DNA of 64,000 bases from Donghicola sp041224595 (GCF_041224595.1 NZ_JBGFGN010000157.1:124001-188000); one strand, 5' to 3'; shown: positions 42,504-50,673, counted from the first letter of the stretch. Notes: a model not told the origin generated them from the letters alone. Made by a program: numbers and translations.

Positions 42504-42862
42504 GCGAAGCACAAACGCAGATCAAAGACACCGTCACCAACAATGACGTGGTTCTTTTCATGAAGGGCACCAAAGACATGCCCCAGTGCGGCTTTTCGAG
42601 CCGTGTCGCAGGTGTTCTGAACTTCATTGGTGTCGACTATACCGACGTGAACGTTCTGGCCGACGAAGGCATTCGTCAAGGCATCAAGGACTACTCGGAT
42701 TGGCCGACCATCCCCCAGCTGTATGTCAAAGGCGAGTTCGTCGGCGGCTGCGACATCATCACCGAGATGACCCTGTCGGGCGAGCTGGACACTCTGTTCG
42801 AAGAGAACGGCATCACCTACGACAAAACCTCGGCCGAAAAAATCCGCGAAGCCAACGCGTAA
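42500..42862 (+). CDS. grxD: Monothiol glutaredoxin, Grx4 family
   Basis: 120 residues. The active-site motif is CGFS (QCGFSSRVAGVLNFIG, about 32-47), with KGTKDMPQ before it, WPTIPQLYVKGEFVGGCDIITEM (about 73-95) and a normal length. Such proteins bind a [2Fe-2S] cluster between two monomers or with BolA, and pass clusters to iron-regulatory or client proteins. The gene overlaps the unknown membrane-protein gene and completes the bolA operon. A terminator follows. Confidence 0.95.
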   Translation: MSEAQTQIKDTVTNNDVVLFMKGTKDMPQCGFSSRVAGVLNFIGVDYTDVNVLADEGIRQGIKDYSDWPTIPQLYVKGEFVGGCDIITEMTLSGELDTLFEENGITYDKTSAEKIREANA

Positions 42863-42888
42863 TCGCATCCGGGATCGCAATGCAAAAA

Positions 42889-42910
42889 GACCCGCCTCGT
42901 TTGGCGGGTC
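42889..42910. terminator. Bidirectional terminator between grxD and zapA
   Basis: Perfect 8-bp stem GACCCGCC/GGCGGGTC (42889-42896 and 42903-42910) around a 6-base loop. On the minus strand a T5 run follows, and on the plus strand TCTTCTGTT follows, so it is stronger for the minus-strand zapA genes. Confidence 0.85.
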
Positions 42911-42938
42911 TCTTCTGTTCCCAAGATGGGGCGACCGT

Positions 42939-43337
42939 TTAGGCCGTCGCCTTTTCTTCGACCTCTTCGGCCAGCTTTTCTGCGCGGTCCGCTAGCGCGG
43001 CCAAAGTGCTCTCCAGTCCTTCGGGCAGGGTCGGGACGGGCACTTCGACAGTTACTGTCTGCGGCTCGCGCGCTTTGAGCGCAGCGTTTTCGGCCTCAAG
43101 CTCTGCGATGCGGGCGTTCAGGGCGGCAGTGTTGTCCCCTGAACCCGCCGTTTTGTCAGCGAGCATCAGGCCAGCCATCAAGAGCATACGCGATTCCGGC
43201 ATCCGCCCGATCTGCTCAACGAGCAACGAGGCCTCTTCGTCCAAAACAGCCGCTGCGGCTTGCAAATAGCTTTCTTCGCCGGGCTGGCAGGCCACATCGA
43301 AAAAACGTCCGCCGATCGATACCTGAACATGGGGCAT
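42939..43337 (-). CDS. zapA: Cell division protein ZapA
   Basis: 132 residues. The N-terminal MPHVQVSIGGRFFDVACQPGEESYLQAAAAVLDEEASLLVEQIGRM and the LLMAGLMLADKTA helix match ZapA, which bundles FtsZ filaments at the division ring. The C-terminal half is a charged coiled coil (about 75-130), longer than in the E. coli protein. The start shares a base with the stop of the coiled-coil gene upstream (TAATG), so the two are coupled. Confidence 0.93.
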   Translation of the reverse strand: MPHVQVSIGGRFFDVACQPGEESYLQAAAAVLDEEASLLVEQIGRMPESRMLLMAGLMLADKTAGSGDNTAALNARIAELEAENAALKAREPQTVTVEVPVPTLPEGLESTLAALADRAEKLAEEVEEKATA

Positions 43338-43825
43338 TAGGTGCTCTCCTCTTCGGTGGCGACGCGGTTGGCCCCTTCGACAAGTGCCAGCAGCGCTTTC
43401 ATTTCGGTGGCTTCGGCAGCGCGTTCAGCGCGCAATGCGGCCAGTTCGGCAACGACGCCCTGATCCATCTGTTCGATGGTGACGCCGCTTTCTGCACCAC
43501 GCATCGCCTCGTTCGCGGCCATCAGTTCGGCGTTCGCTTCTTTCAGCTTGGCGATCTGTTCCTCCAGCTCGGCCACAAGGGTCGAGCTGATCTCGGGCTC
43601 GGCCTTGGCCAGCTTGTCTTGAACGCCGTCCAGTTTATCCTGCAGCGCTTCGCTATGGGCCAGCGCCGCCTGCAACTCCATCCGTAGAACATCGGCATCT
43701 GCCTTGGCGAGCGCACCTTCGGGCAGCGCATCACCCGCGGGCGCCGTATCCAACATCTGGACGCCCTGTCCGATCCGGTCGAACGCCGCCGTGATGCGAC
43801 GTTGGAGTTCGTCAATCTCAGTCAT
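43337..43825 (-). CDS. Coiled-coil protein coupled to zapA
   Basis: 162 residues from the ATG at 43825, which has GCAGGA just upstream; the longer frame to 43918 is not supported. The N-terminus MTEIDELQRRITAAFDRIGQGV is followed by nearly continuous amphipathic helix (about 35-160: LRMELQAALAHSEALQDKLDGVQDKLAK, VAELEEQIAKLKEANAELMAANEAMRG). No membrane segment or known enzyme motif is seen. ZapB, a coiled-coil partner of ZapA, is a functional parallel, but I cannot claim homology. A TAATG junction ties it to zapA. Confidence 0.85.
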   Translation of the reverse strand: MTEIDELQRRITAAFDRIGQGVQMLDTAPAGDALPEGALAKADADVLRMELQAALAHSEALQDKLDGVQDKLAKAEPEISSTLVAELEEQIAKLKEANAELMAANEAMRGAESGVTIEQMDQGVVAELAALRAERAAEATEMKALLALVEGANRVATEEEST

Positions 43826-44029
43826 TCCTGCTTGCCTTTCTTCGAGACAACACTGCTCTTGGGTCCCGCCGAATCGCGAAACCGTCGCTATAGGGTACTT
43901 TATCCCTATCCCCATCAAAATGCGCCCCTTTGGGCGTTTTTAGGCCGATCGTACGCGTTTACGGCGGTTGCACTATCTTGGGACCCTGATATTCAGCCCT
44001 CAGATACGCTTCTGACAGAGGAATTGCCC

Positions 44030-46045
44030 GTGGATATCGAAGCCCTGCGCACAACCAACCCTGAACACTGGATGAAGGCCGCCGCCATCCGCACCCTGAC
44101 GCTGGATGCCGTTGCCGCCGCAAACTCGGGTCACTCGGGTATGCCAATGGGTATGGCAGACGTTGCGACCGTGCTGTTCGAAAAGCACATGAAATTCGAC
44201 GCGAAAAACCCTGACTGGTTCGACCGCGACCGCTTCATCCTGTCGGCGGGCCACGGCTCGATGCTGATGTACAGCCTGCTGTACCTCACCGGTTACGAGG
44301 ACATGACCCTCGAGCAGGTCAAGAACTTCCGCCAGTGGGGCGCGATCACCGCAGGTCACCCCGAGTACGGCCACGCCAAAGGCATCGAGACCACCACCGG
44401 CCCGCTGGGTCAGGGCATCTCGAACGCGGTTGGTTTCGCAATGGCCGAAGCGTCGCTGCGCGGCCGCTATGGCAAGAAGATCGTTGATCACTACACTTAC
44501 GTGATCGCGGGCGACGGCTGCCTGATGGAAGGCGTCAGCCAAGAAGCCATCGCGCTGGCAGGCCGTCAGGAACTGTCCAAGCTGATCGTCTTCTGGGACA
44601 ACAACAACATCACCATCGACGGCACCGTTGATATCGCCGACCGCACCAATCAGGTGCAGCGTTTCAAGGCGTCGGGCTGGCACGTGATCGAAATCGACGG
44701 CCACAACCCCGCCGAAATCGATGAAGCCATCGCCAAGGCCAAGACCACCAAGAAGCCTTCGATGATCGCGTGCAAAACGCACATCGCTTTGGGCCACGCG
44801 GCGCAGGACACCAGCAAGGGCCACGGCGCTCTGACAAATGGTGACCAGCTGGCAGCGGCCAAAGCAGCATATGGCTGGAACCATGGTCCCTTCGAGATCC
44901 CTGCGGACGTAAAAGCCCAGTGGGAAGCCATCGGTACCCGCGGTCAGGCCGAGCGCGCAGCATGGGAAGGTCGCTTTGCCGAGGTGTCGGCCAGCCGTCA
45001 GGCGGAATTCACCCGCATCATGACTGGCGAAGCCCCCAAGAAGCTATCGGCCACCGTCAAAGCGCTGAAGAAGCAGCTGTCGGAAGAGGCGCCCAAGGTC
45101 GCGACCCGCAAGGCGTCGGAGATGGCTCTGGAAGTGATCAACCCGATCGCACCCGAAACCATTGGTGGTTCTGCTGACCTGACCGGCTCGAACAACACCA
45201 AAACCGGTGATCTGGGCATTCTGTCCCCCGAGGACCGCAAAGGCCGCTACGTTTACTATGGTATCCGCGAGCACGGCATGGCTGCTGCGATGAACGGCAT
45301 GGCCCTGCACGGCGGCGTGCGTCCCTATGGCGGCACCTTCCTGTGCTTTGCGGACTATGCCCGTGGCTCCATGCGTTTGTCGGCGCTGATGGGCGTTCCG
45401 GTGACTTACGTCATGACCCACGACTCCATCGGTCTGGGTGAAGACGGCCCGACCCACCAGCCGGTCGAGCATCTGGCCTACTGCCGCGCGACCCCGAACA
45501 CCTACCTGATCCGTCCTGCGGATGCGGTCGAGACTGCCGAAGCGTGGGAAATCGCGCTGACCTCCAAGTCGACCCCGACCGTGATGGCGCTGTCCCGTCA
45601 GAACCTGCCTACCGTCCGCACCGAGCACAAGCTCAAGAACCTGACCGCTCAGGGTGGTTACGTTCTGGCAGACGCCGAGGGCAAGCGTCAGGCGATCATC
45701 ATGGCGACCGGCTCGGAAGTCGAAATCGCGATGGAAGCCAAGAAGCTGCTCGAAGCCGAAGGCATCGGCACCCGCGTTGTCTCTATGCCTTGTATGGAAC
45801 TGTTCGACGCGCAGGACGAAGGCTACCGCAAGAAGGTGCTGCCCGCAGGTCCCGTCCGCGTCGCCGTCGAAGCCGCTGTCCGTCAGCCCTGGGACAAGTA
45901 CCTGCTGGGTGAGCGCGGCCGCGAGGCCAAGGCGGCGTTCGTGGGCATGGAAGGCTTTGGTGCCTCGGCTCCTGCAACGACCCTGTACGAGCAGTTCGGC
46001 ATCACCGCAGCGAATGTCGCGCAAAAGGTCAAAGACATGCTCTGA
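44030..46045 (+). CDS. tkt: Transketolase
   Basis: 671 residues from the GTG at 44030, which has GAGGAA eight bases upstream; a long frame back to 43802 is antisense to the coiled-coil gene. The enzyme moves two-carbon units in the pentose phosphate pathway (and the Calvin cycle in organisms that have one). Thiamine diphosphate marks are GDGCLMEGVSQEAIALAGRQELSKLIVFWDNNNITIDG (about 158-195). The N-terminal ANSGHSGMPMGMADVA and the pyrimidine-domain DSIGLGEDGPTHQPVEHLA are conserved. It is followed by two gap genes, which suggests a central-carbon cluster. Confidence 0.97.
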   Translation: MDIEALRTTNPEHWMKAAAIRTLTLDAVAAANSGHSGMPMGMADVATVLFEKHMKFDAKNPDWFDRDRFILSAGHGSMLMYSLLYLTGYEDMTLEQVKNFRQWGAITAGHPEYGHAKGIETTTGPLGQGISNAVGFAMAEASLRGRYGKKIVDHYTYVIAGDGCLMEGVSQEAIALAGRQELSKLIVFWDNNNITIDGTVDIADRTNQVQRFKASGWHVIEIDGHNPAEIDEAIAKAKTTKKPSMIACKTHIALGHAAQDTSKGHGALTNGDQLAAAKAAYGWNHGPFEIPADVKAQWEAIGTRGQAERAAWEGRFAEVSASRQAEFTRIMTGEAPKKLSATVKALKKQLSEEAPKVATRKASEMALEVINPIAPETIGGSADLTGSNNTKTGDLGILSPEDRKGRYVYYGIREHGMAAAMNGMALHGGVRPYGGTFLCFADYARGSMRLSALMGVPVTYVMTHDSIGLGEDGPTHQPVEHLAYCRATPNTYLIRPADAVETAEAWEIALTSKSTPTVMALSRQNLPTVRTEHKLKNLTAQGGYVLADAEGKRQAIIMATGSEVEIAMEAKKLLEAEGIGTRVVSMPCMELFDAQDEGYRKKVLPAGPVRVAVEAAVRQPWDKYLLGERGREAKAAFVGMEGFGASAPATTLYEQFGITAANVAQKVKDML

Positions 46046-46071
46046 TCTCTTGAGCGATCAGAAATTCTGAG

Positions 46072-46098
46072 AGGGCGTCCTGCGGGGCGCCCTTTTCT
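46072..46098 (+). terminator. Terminator of tkt
   Basis: AGGGCGTCC pairs with GGGCGCCCT, one G-T wobble included (46072-46080 and 46085-46093), followed by TTTTCTTT. It lies 27 bases behind the tkt stop. Confidence 0.85.
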
Positions 46099-46132
46099 TT
46101 GGGCTCTCGGGTTGGGCCGTGCAGGTGCTCCG

Positions 46133-46160
46133 TGAGTATTTGCAGCAAAAAGAAGTCGGG
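46133..46160 (+). repeat. Short dispersed repeat, copy 2
   Basis: TGAGTATTT-N4-CAAAAAGAAG, then TCGGG. It matches the copy at 13413-13439 at 19 fixed positions with the same spacing. Both copies lie just behind a gene, here after the tkt terminator. Confidence 0.55.
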
Positions 46161-46201
46161 GGATTCGCGAAGGGGGTTTGCGCGATGCTGCAACGCAGAA
46201 C

Positions 46202-46258
46202 TGTTAGCGATTGACTGTTAGCGCAAACCTGCACACGTGGTGCAGTTTATCGCTAACA
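46202..46258 (+). promoter_or_regulatory. Cluster of LacI-type operator sites before the first gap gene
   Basis: Three sites related to TGTTAGCGCTAACA are seen: TGTTAGCGATTGAC (46202-46215), TGTTAGCGCAAACC (46216-46229, directly abutting) and GTTTATCGCTAACA (46245-46258). Between the last two is a separate inverted repeat CTGCAC-ACGTG-GTGCAG (46229-46245). LacI-type regulators of central carbon metabolism in Rhodobacterales (CceR, as I recall) bind palindromes of this form. The promoter elements themselves are unclear. Confidence 0.7.
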
Positions 46259-46351
46259 TACTGATAGATTTAGAAGATTTCCTTTGCCCCTTTTGCGGGG
46301 TTGGGCCATACAGCCGTTAACTCCCTCAGCTCGGTTTCAGGAGACACCCCC

Positions 46352-47356
46352 ATGACCATCACCGTTGGCATCAATGGATTTGGCCGCATCGGTCGCTGCA
46401 CTTTGGCGCACATCGCGGAAAGCGCACGCAATGACGTACAGGTTGTTAAGATCAACGCAACCGGCCCCATCGAGACCAACGCGCACCTGCTGAAGTATGA
46501 CAGCGTGCATGGCCGTTTTGGCGGTGTGGTCAAAGTAGACGGCAGCACGCTGGATCTGGGCCGTGGCCCCATCGATGTGATGTCGACCTATGAGCCCAAC
46601 GAACTGGACTGGGACGGCGTTGACGTTGTTCTGGAATGCACCGGCAAATTCAATGATGGCGGCAAGTCGGCGATCCATCTGGACCGCGGCGCGAAATCGG
46701 TTCTGATCTCTGCCCCCGCGACCAACGTGGACAAGACCATTGTGTATGGCGTGAACCACCGCAGCCTGGTCGAAGGCGACCGCATGATCTCGAACGGGTC
46801 GTGCACCACCAACTGCCTTGCGCCTCTGGCGAAGGTCCTGAATGACGCGATCGGCATTGAGCGCGGCATCATGACCACCATCCACAGCTACACCGGTGAC
46901 CAGCCCACGTTGGACCGTCGTCACAAGGATCTGTACCGCGCTCGCGCAGCGGCCATGGCGATGATCCCGACCTCGACCGGTGCGGCCAAGGCCCTGAAAG
47001 AAGTTCTCCCCGAGCTGGAAGGCAAACTGGACGGCACCTCGATGCGCGTACCGACCCCGAACGTGTCTTGCGTGGACCTGACCTTTGAAGCTGGCAAGGA
47101 CGTCACCGTTGCAGATGTGAACGAGATTGTTCGTGAGGCCGCAGCAGGTCACATGGGCCACGTTCTGGGCTACGATCCCGAGCCCAAGGTGTCGATCGAC
47201 TTTAACCATACCTCGCAATCCTCGATCTTTGCTCCCGATCAAACCAAGGTTGTGGGTGGTCGCACCGTGCGCGTTCTGGCATGGTACGATAACGAATGGG
47301 GCTTCTCCTGCCGCATGGCCGACGTGGCCGCAGCAATGGGGCAGCTCCTTAACTAA
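46352..47356 (+). CDS. gap: Glyceraldehyde-3-phosphate dehydrogenase, GapB-like cofactor site
   Basis: 334 residues from the ATG at 46352 with CAGGAG upstream. The phosphorylating GAPDH fold is clear: NGFGRIGR (8-15), active-site cysteine C151 in SNGSCTTNCLAPLAK and WYDNEWGFSCRMA near the end. The residue that normally fixes NAD preference is Asp in most GAPDHs (IND), but here it is Ala (KINATG, residue 36). Two arginines (R189, R190) stand where glycolytic forms usually have Leu-Pro or similar. Both changes favour NADP or mixed use, as in Bacillus GapB. A second gap gene with the usual Asp lies downstream, so this copy is probably the biosynthetic one. Confidence 0.93.
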   Translation: MTITVGINGFGRIGRCTLAHIAESARNDVQVVKINATGPIETNAHLLKYDSVHGRFGGVVKVDGSTLDLGRGPIDVMSTYEPNELDWDGVDVVLECTGKFNDGGKSAIHLDRGAKSVLISAPATNVDKTIVYGVNHRSLVEGDRMISNGSCTTNCLAPLAKVLNDAIGIERGIMTTIHSYTGDQPTLDRRHKDLYRARAAAMAMIPTSTGAAKALKEVLPELEGKLDGTSMRVPTPNVSCVDLTFEAGKDVTVADVNEIVREAAAGHMGHVLGYDPEPKVSIDFNHTSQSSIFAPDQTKVVGGRTVRVLAWYDNEWGFSCRMADVAAAMGQLLN

Positions 47357-47370
47357 GGAGCGGCCTCCGC

Positions 47371-47514
47371 GTGACGAACAAGCTGTCATTGATTCTAGGC
47401 GCCCTCATCGTGGGCGCCTTTTGCTATGATTGGATGGCCCAAGATGGCGAGAGCACCATCTTTCTGGCCAAAAAGGGAATTCTCCTGATCGAATACATCG
47501 AATTCTGGCGCTGA
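47371..47514 (+). CDS. Small single-helix membrane protein ORF between the gap genes
   Basis: 47 residues, GTG start at 47371 with AAGGAG ten bases upstream. It has one hydrophobic helix (about 4-19, KLSLILGALIVGAFCY) and a C-terminal amphipathic part (IFLAKKGILLIEYIEFWR). No known family. Too short for standard gene calling. I recall similar small proteins of the pattern LFLARK...W.AFWR near gap in related genomes but cannot verify this. Its codons 10-17 double as the arms of a terminator-like hairpin. Confidence 0.55.
   Translation: MTNKLSLILGALIVGAFCYDWMAQDGESTIFLAKKGILLIEYIEFWR
47398..47422 (+). terminator. Terminator-like hairpin inside the small ORF, behind the first gap gene
   Basis: Perfect 7-bp GGCGCCC/GGGCGCC stem (47398-47404 and 47412-47418) around TCATCGT, followed by TTTT. 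It lies 42 bases after the gap stop, where a terminator would be expected, and within the 47-codon ORF. Confidence 0.65.
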
Positions 47515-47536
47515 TCCGGCGATATCGTCTGATCGG

Positions 47537-47589
47537 TTGACATCCTGTGCGATATCGCCATGTTAGCGATAACTTTGTTAGCGTTATCA
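47537..47589 (+). promoter_or_regulatory. Promoter and tandem LacI-type operators before the second gap gene
   Basis: TTGACA at 47537-47542 is a good -35. TGTTAGCGATAACT (47561-47574) would overlap the -10, and TGTTAGCGTTATCA (47576-47589) follows, in the region of the transcript start. Both sites match the pattern before the first gap gene. Repressor binding here would block initiation. Confidence 0.72.
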
Positions 47590-47614
47590 GCGAACCATTT
47601 CGCGGGAGGAAACC

Positions 47615-48616
47615 ATGACCGTAAAAGTTGCTATCAACGGCTTTGGCCGCATCGGCCGTAATGTACTGCGCGGCATCATCGAGTCGGGGCGCACCGATAT
47701 CGAAGTCGTCGCCATCAACGATCTGGGCCCTGTTGAGACCAACGCACACCTGCTGAAGTATGACAGCGTCCACGGCCGCTTCCCCAGCGAAGTGACTGTT
47801 GGCGACGGTGTCATCGACGCAGGTCGTGGCCCGATCCGTGTGACAGCCATCCGTGACCCCAAAGACCTGCCTTGGGGTGACGTTGACGTGGCGCTGGAGT
47901 GCACCGGCATCTTCACCTCGAAAGAACAGGCGTCGCTGCACCTCGAGAACGGCTCCAAGCGCGTCTTGGTGTCGGCGCCTGCGTCCGGCGCGGACAAGAC
48001 CATTGTGTACGGTGTGAACCACGACAGCCTGACAGCAGAAGACCTGATCGTGTCGAACGCATCGTGCACCACCAACTGCCTATCGCCCGTGGCAAAAGTG
48101 CTGAACGACAAGATCGGCATCGTCAAAGGCTTCATGACCACTATCCACAGCTACACCGGCGACCAGCCGACGCTGGATACCATGCACAAAGACCTGTACC
48201 GCGCCCGCGCGGCAGCTCTGTCCATGATCCCCACCTCGACCGGTGCGGCCAAAGCGGTTGGTCTGGTTCTGCCCGACCTGAACGGCAAGCTGGACGGCGT
48301 TGCGATCCGCGTCCCCACCCCGAACGTGTCGGTCGTTGACCTGACCTTCGAAGCAGCGCGCGAAACCACCGTCGAAGAAATCAACGCAGCCATCCACGAG
48401 GCCGCCGCAGGCGAGCTGAAGGGTATTCTGGGTGTCACTGACGAAAAGCTGGTCTCGGTCGACTTCAACCACGACTCTCACAGCTCGATCTTTGCCACCG
48501 ACCAGACCAAGGTCATGGAAGGCACCATGGTCCGTATCCTGAGCTGGTACGACAACGAATGGGGCTTCTCGAACCGTATGGCGGACACCGCTGTTGCGAT
48601 GGCGAAGTTCATCTGA
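47615..48616 (+). CDS. gap: Glyceraldehyde-3-phosphate dehydrogenase, NAD-type
   Basis: 333 residues. It catalyses the NAD-linked oxidative phosphorylation of glyceraldehyde 3-phosphate in glycolysis. NGFGRIGR (8-15), the NAD-determining Asp in VVAINDLG (residue 36), active-site C151 in SNASCTTNCLSPVAK and WYDNEWGFSNRMA are all present. GGGAGG lies eight bases before the ATG. It resembles the first gap gene throughout but differs at the cofactor-site residues (Asp for Ala at 36; Thr-Met for Arg-Arg at 189-190). The two copies are too divergent to be a recent duplication. Confidence 0.96.
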   Translation: MTVKVAINGFGRIGRNVLRGIIESGRTDIEVVAINDLGPVETNAHLLKYDSVHGRFPSEVTVGDGVIDAGRGPIRVTAIRDPKDLPWGDVDVALECTGIFTSKEQASLHLENGSKRVLVSAPASGADKTIVYGVNHDSLTAEDLIVSNASCTTNCLSPVAKVLNDKIGIVKGFMTTIHSYTGDQPTLDTMHKDLYRARAAALSMIPTSTGAAKAVGLVLPDLNGKLDGVAIRVPTPNVSVVDLTFEAARETTVEEINAAIHEAAAGELKGILGVTDEKLVSVDFNHDSHSSIFATDQTKVMEGTMVRILSWYDNEWGFSNRMADTAVAMAKFI

Positions 48617-48637
48617 TCCACACTGGATCATGAATAG

Positions 48638-48670
48638 AAAACGGCCCGAGGCATCGCTTCGGGCCGTTTT
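48638..48670. terminator. Bidirectional terminator between gap and coaD
   Basis: A 12-bp stem AAAACGGCCCGA/TCGGGCCGTTTT (48638-48649 and 48659-48670) between convergent genes. The stem ends supply A and T runs in both directions. Confidence 0.92.
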
Positions 48671-48696
48671 GCATTTCGAAACCGTAGGATTGGCGA

Positions 48697-49188
48697 TTAG
48701 CGCAGCTTGCCCTTCAGCGCGTCGGCCACCGTGGGCGTCACAAACTTGGATACATCTCCGCCAAGGCGCGCGATCTCTTTGACAAGTTTCGATGCGATGG
48801 CCTGGTGTTGCGCTTCGGCCATAAGGAAAACCGTCTCGACCGTGTCGTCCAACTGCCGATTCATTCCGACCATCTGGTATTCGTACTCGAAGTCAGACAC
48901 CGCGCGAAGACCGCGCACGATCAACTGAGCTCCAACATCGTGGGCACAATCGATCAGCAAGTTTTCGAAAGGGTGCGCAATGATCTCAACCCCAGTTTCT
49001 TGGGCGAGGATCGCACATTCGGACTGGATCATCTCGACCCGTTCATCCAGCGAAAATAGGGGGCCCTTGTCGCGGTTGATGGCAACGCCAATCACCAGCC
49101 GATCAACCAGGGCTGTCGCACGACGGATGATGTCGATATGCCCCAAGGTGATCGGATCGAATGTTCCCGGATACAGTCCGATACGCAT
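48697..49188 (-). CDS. coaD: Phosphopantetheine adenylyltransferase
   Basis: 163 residues from the ATG at 49188, preceded by GGGGGAAGGAGCC; the longer frame is unnecessary. CoaD makes dephospho-CoA from 4'-phosphopantetheine and ATP. The nucleotidyltransferase motif is GTFDPITLGH (about 8-17) with the TxGH signature, and the second signature is LIVRGLRAVSDFEYEYQM (about 85-102). C-terminal residues SKLVKEIARLGGDVSKFVTP match the family. It stands alone on the minus strand and is convergent with gap. Confidence 0.96.
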   Translation of the reverse strand: MRIGLYPGTFDPITLGHIDIIRRATALVDRLVIGVAINRDKGPLFSLDERVEMIQSECAILAQETGVEIIAHPFENLLIDCAHDVGAQLIVRGLRAVSDFEYEYQMVGMNRQLDDTVETVFLMAEAQHQAIASKLVKEIARLGGDVSKFVTPTVADALKGKLR

Positions 49189-49258
49189 AAAAGTGGCTCC
49201 TTCCCCCGTTTTTCTGCGACGCAACAATATTGCGGCGCAGAATGCAAGGGGAACGCGA

Positions 49259-49693
49259 CTATTGGCCCATGATCATGCCTTCTAGGGCTTCTTTCTCCAT
49301 GGCCACATGGCTCAATTGCGCCTTCACTGCATCGCCAAGACTGATGACACCGATCAGTTTGCCATCCTCGAGCACGGGCATGTGGCGAAACCGGCCATCG
49401 GTCATTTTCTGCATCACCTCATCGGTTCGGTCGCCCTTGGCACAGGTGACAAGGTTCGCGGTCATCAATTCAGATACTGGCAGGTCCAGCACCGACGGCC
49501 CGGATTTGGCCAGATGGCGGACGATGTCACGCTCTGACAGGATGCCTTCGGGGTGCTCTCCGTCCGTGGAAACCATGACCGTTCCGATTTTCTTGTCGGC
49601 CTGAATCTTCGCGGCTTCCATGACAGTGATGGTGGGCTTGACGGTAAAAACGCCCTGCTGACTCTTACTACCCAGGATTTGTTGCACCAGCAT
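49259..49693 (-). CDS. Protein with two CBS domains
   Basis: 144 residues from the ATG at 49693 with GGGAGGAAGAAC upstream. Two CBS repeats (about 8-66 and 74-132) are visible, with GTVMVSTDGEHPEGILSERDIVRHLAK in the first and HMPVLEDGKLIGVISLGDAVK in the second. CBS pairs bind adenine nucleotides and often regulate other proteins. Stand-alone copies of this size are common and their partners are usually unknown. It lies 60 bases behind the lysR stop on the same strand, so the two could share a transcript. Confidence 0.9.
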   Translation of the reverse strand: MLVQQILGSKSQQGVFTVKPTITVMEAAKIQADKKIGTVMVSTDGEHPEGILSERDIVRHLAKSGPSVLDLPVSELMTANLVTCAKGDRTDEVMQKMTDGRFRHMPVLEDGKLIGVISLGDAVKAQLSHVAMEKEALEGMIMGQ

Positions 49694-49752
49694 GTTCTTC
49701 CTCCCGAAATAAAATTTCTTGAGGTCAAGCGTCTGCCCGATTGTTGACCCTG

Positions 49753-50649
49753 TCAAGCAGTTGCTTCAAGTCTGGCAATCTCGTTTCGCACGCCCTCTGC
49801 CACCAGTTTGGCAAAGCTGTTCATTCGTTCAAGTCTACGATCGTCTGCATGTCGGATCAGATAAAAGCTTCGCTTTAGGCTGACATCTTCGGTTAAAATG
49901 CGCCGGACGGTGTTGGTCGAGGGAATCGCAAAATCATGCACCACCCCGACGCCGCCCCCCATCCGCACCCAATTGAACTGCACCGAGACAGAGTTAGAGC
50001 CCAGACTCACCCGTTCCGCGCCCATTTCGGTCAGGTAGTCCAGTTCCTTGTCAAAGATCATGTCGGGGATGTAGCCCACCAGCCGATGCCCCTTCAGGTC
50101 CGAAAGGCTTTTGATTGGCGGATTCTGCGCGAGATAGTCCTCGGACGCGGCGAGATGTAGGTGATAATCGCTGATCTTCTGCACCGTCAGGCGACCCGTG
50201 GTCGGGCGACTCACCCCAATTGCCATGTCAGCCTCGCGCTTGGACAGGTTAAAAACGCGGGGCAAGGCAACGATCTGCACTTCGAGATCAGGGTTCTCTT
50301 CGACGATCCGCGCACAGACCTGGGGCAACACGTAGTTCGCACAGCCATCCGGCGCGCCAATGCGGATTTGCCCCGACAGGCCGCCGGTCTGCGATCCTAC
50401 TGTTTCGAGCGCCGCATCCATCGCCTGCTCGACCCGTACCGCCTCTGTCATCAAACGCTGTCCCCGTTCGGTCAACGCATACCCTTGCGGGGACCGCGCA
50501 AAGAGCGGTGCCTCTAGTGCCTCTTCCAGACGTGTGATCCGCCGGCCCACGGTCGCAGGGTCCACCCGCAACATCTTGGAGGCGCCGGTCAGCCCCCCCG
50601 CCCGCGACACAGCCAGAAACATGCGGAGATCGTCCCAGAGCACTGACAT
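49753..50649 (-). CDS. LysR-family transcriptional regulator
   Basis: 298 residues. The winged-helix domain reads LWDDLRMFLAVSRAGGLTGASKMLRVDPATVGRRITRLEEAL (about 4-45), typical of the CrgA/DsdC-like LysR branch. The effector domain (about 90-290) follows. It is divergent from mmsA with 102 bases between them, so it probably controls that gene. ASKMLRVDPATVGRR differs from the usual serine-rich recognition helix, as in several proteobacterial paralogues. The start at 50649 is supported only by position and homology. Confidence 0.9.
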   Translation of the reverse strand: MSVLWDDLRMFLAVSRAGGLTGASKMLRVDPATVGRRITRLEEALEAPLFARSPQGYALTERGQRLMTEAVRVEQAMDAALETVGSQTGGLSGQIRIGAPDGCANYVLPQVCARIVEENPDLEVQIVALPRVFNLSKREADMAIGVSRPTTGRLTVQKISDYHLHLAASEDYLAQNPPIKSLSDLKGHRLVGYIPDMIFDKELDYLTEMGAERVSLGSNSVSVQFNWVRMGGGVGVVHDFAIPSTNTVRRILTEDVSLKRSFYLIRHADDRRLERMNSFAKLVAEGVRNEIARLEATA

Positions 50650-50661
50650 CTTTGTACCTGC

Positions 50662-50673
50662 ATTTGCGCAAAT
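50662..50673. promoter_or_regulatory. Palindrome between lysR and mmsA
   Basis: ATTTGCGCAAAT is a perfect 12-base palindrome in the short divergent region; a related TTTGCAA half lies at 50705-50711. This is the expected size and place of a LysR recognition site. Binding by the divergent regulator is inferred. Confidence 0.45.

Noticed and set aside
43802..44029. N-terminal extension of transketolase by 76 residues
   Set aside because: It lies antisense to the coiled-coil gene's start, and the family N-terminus begins at the GTG at 44030 with a good ribosome-binding site.
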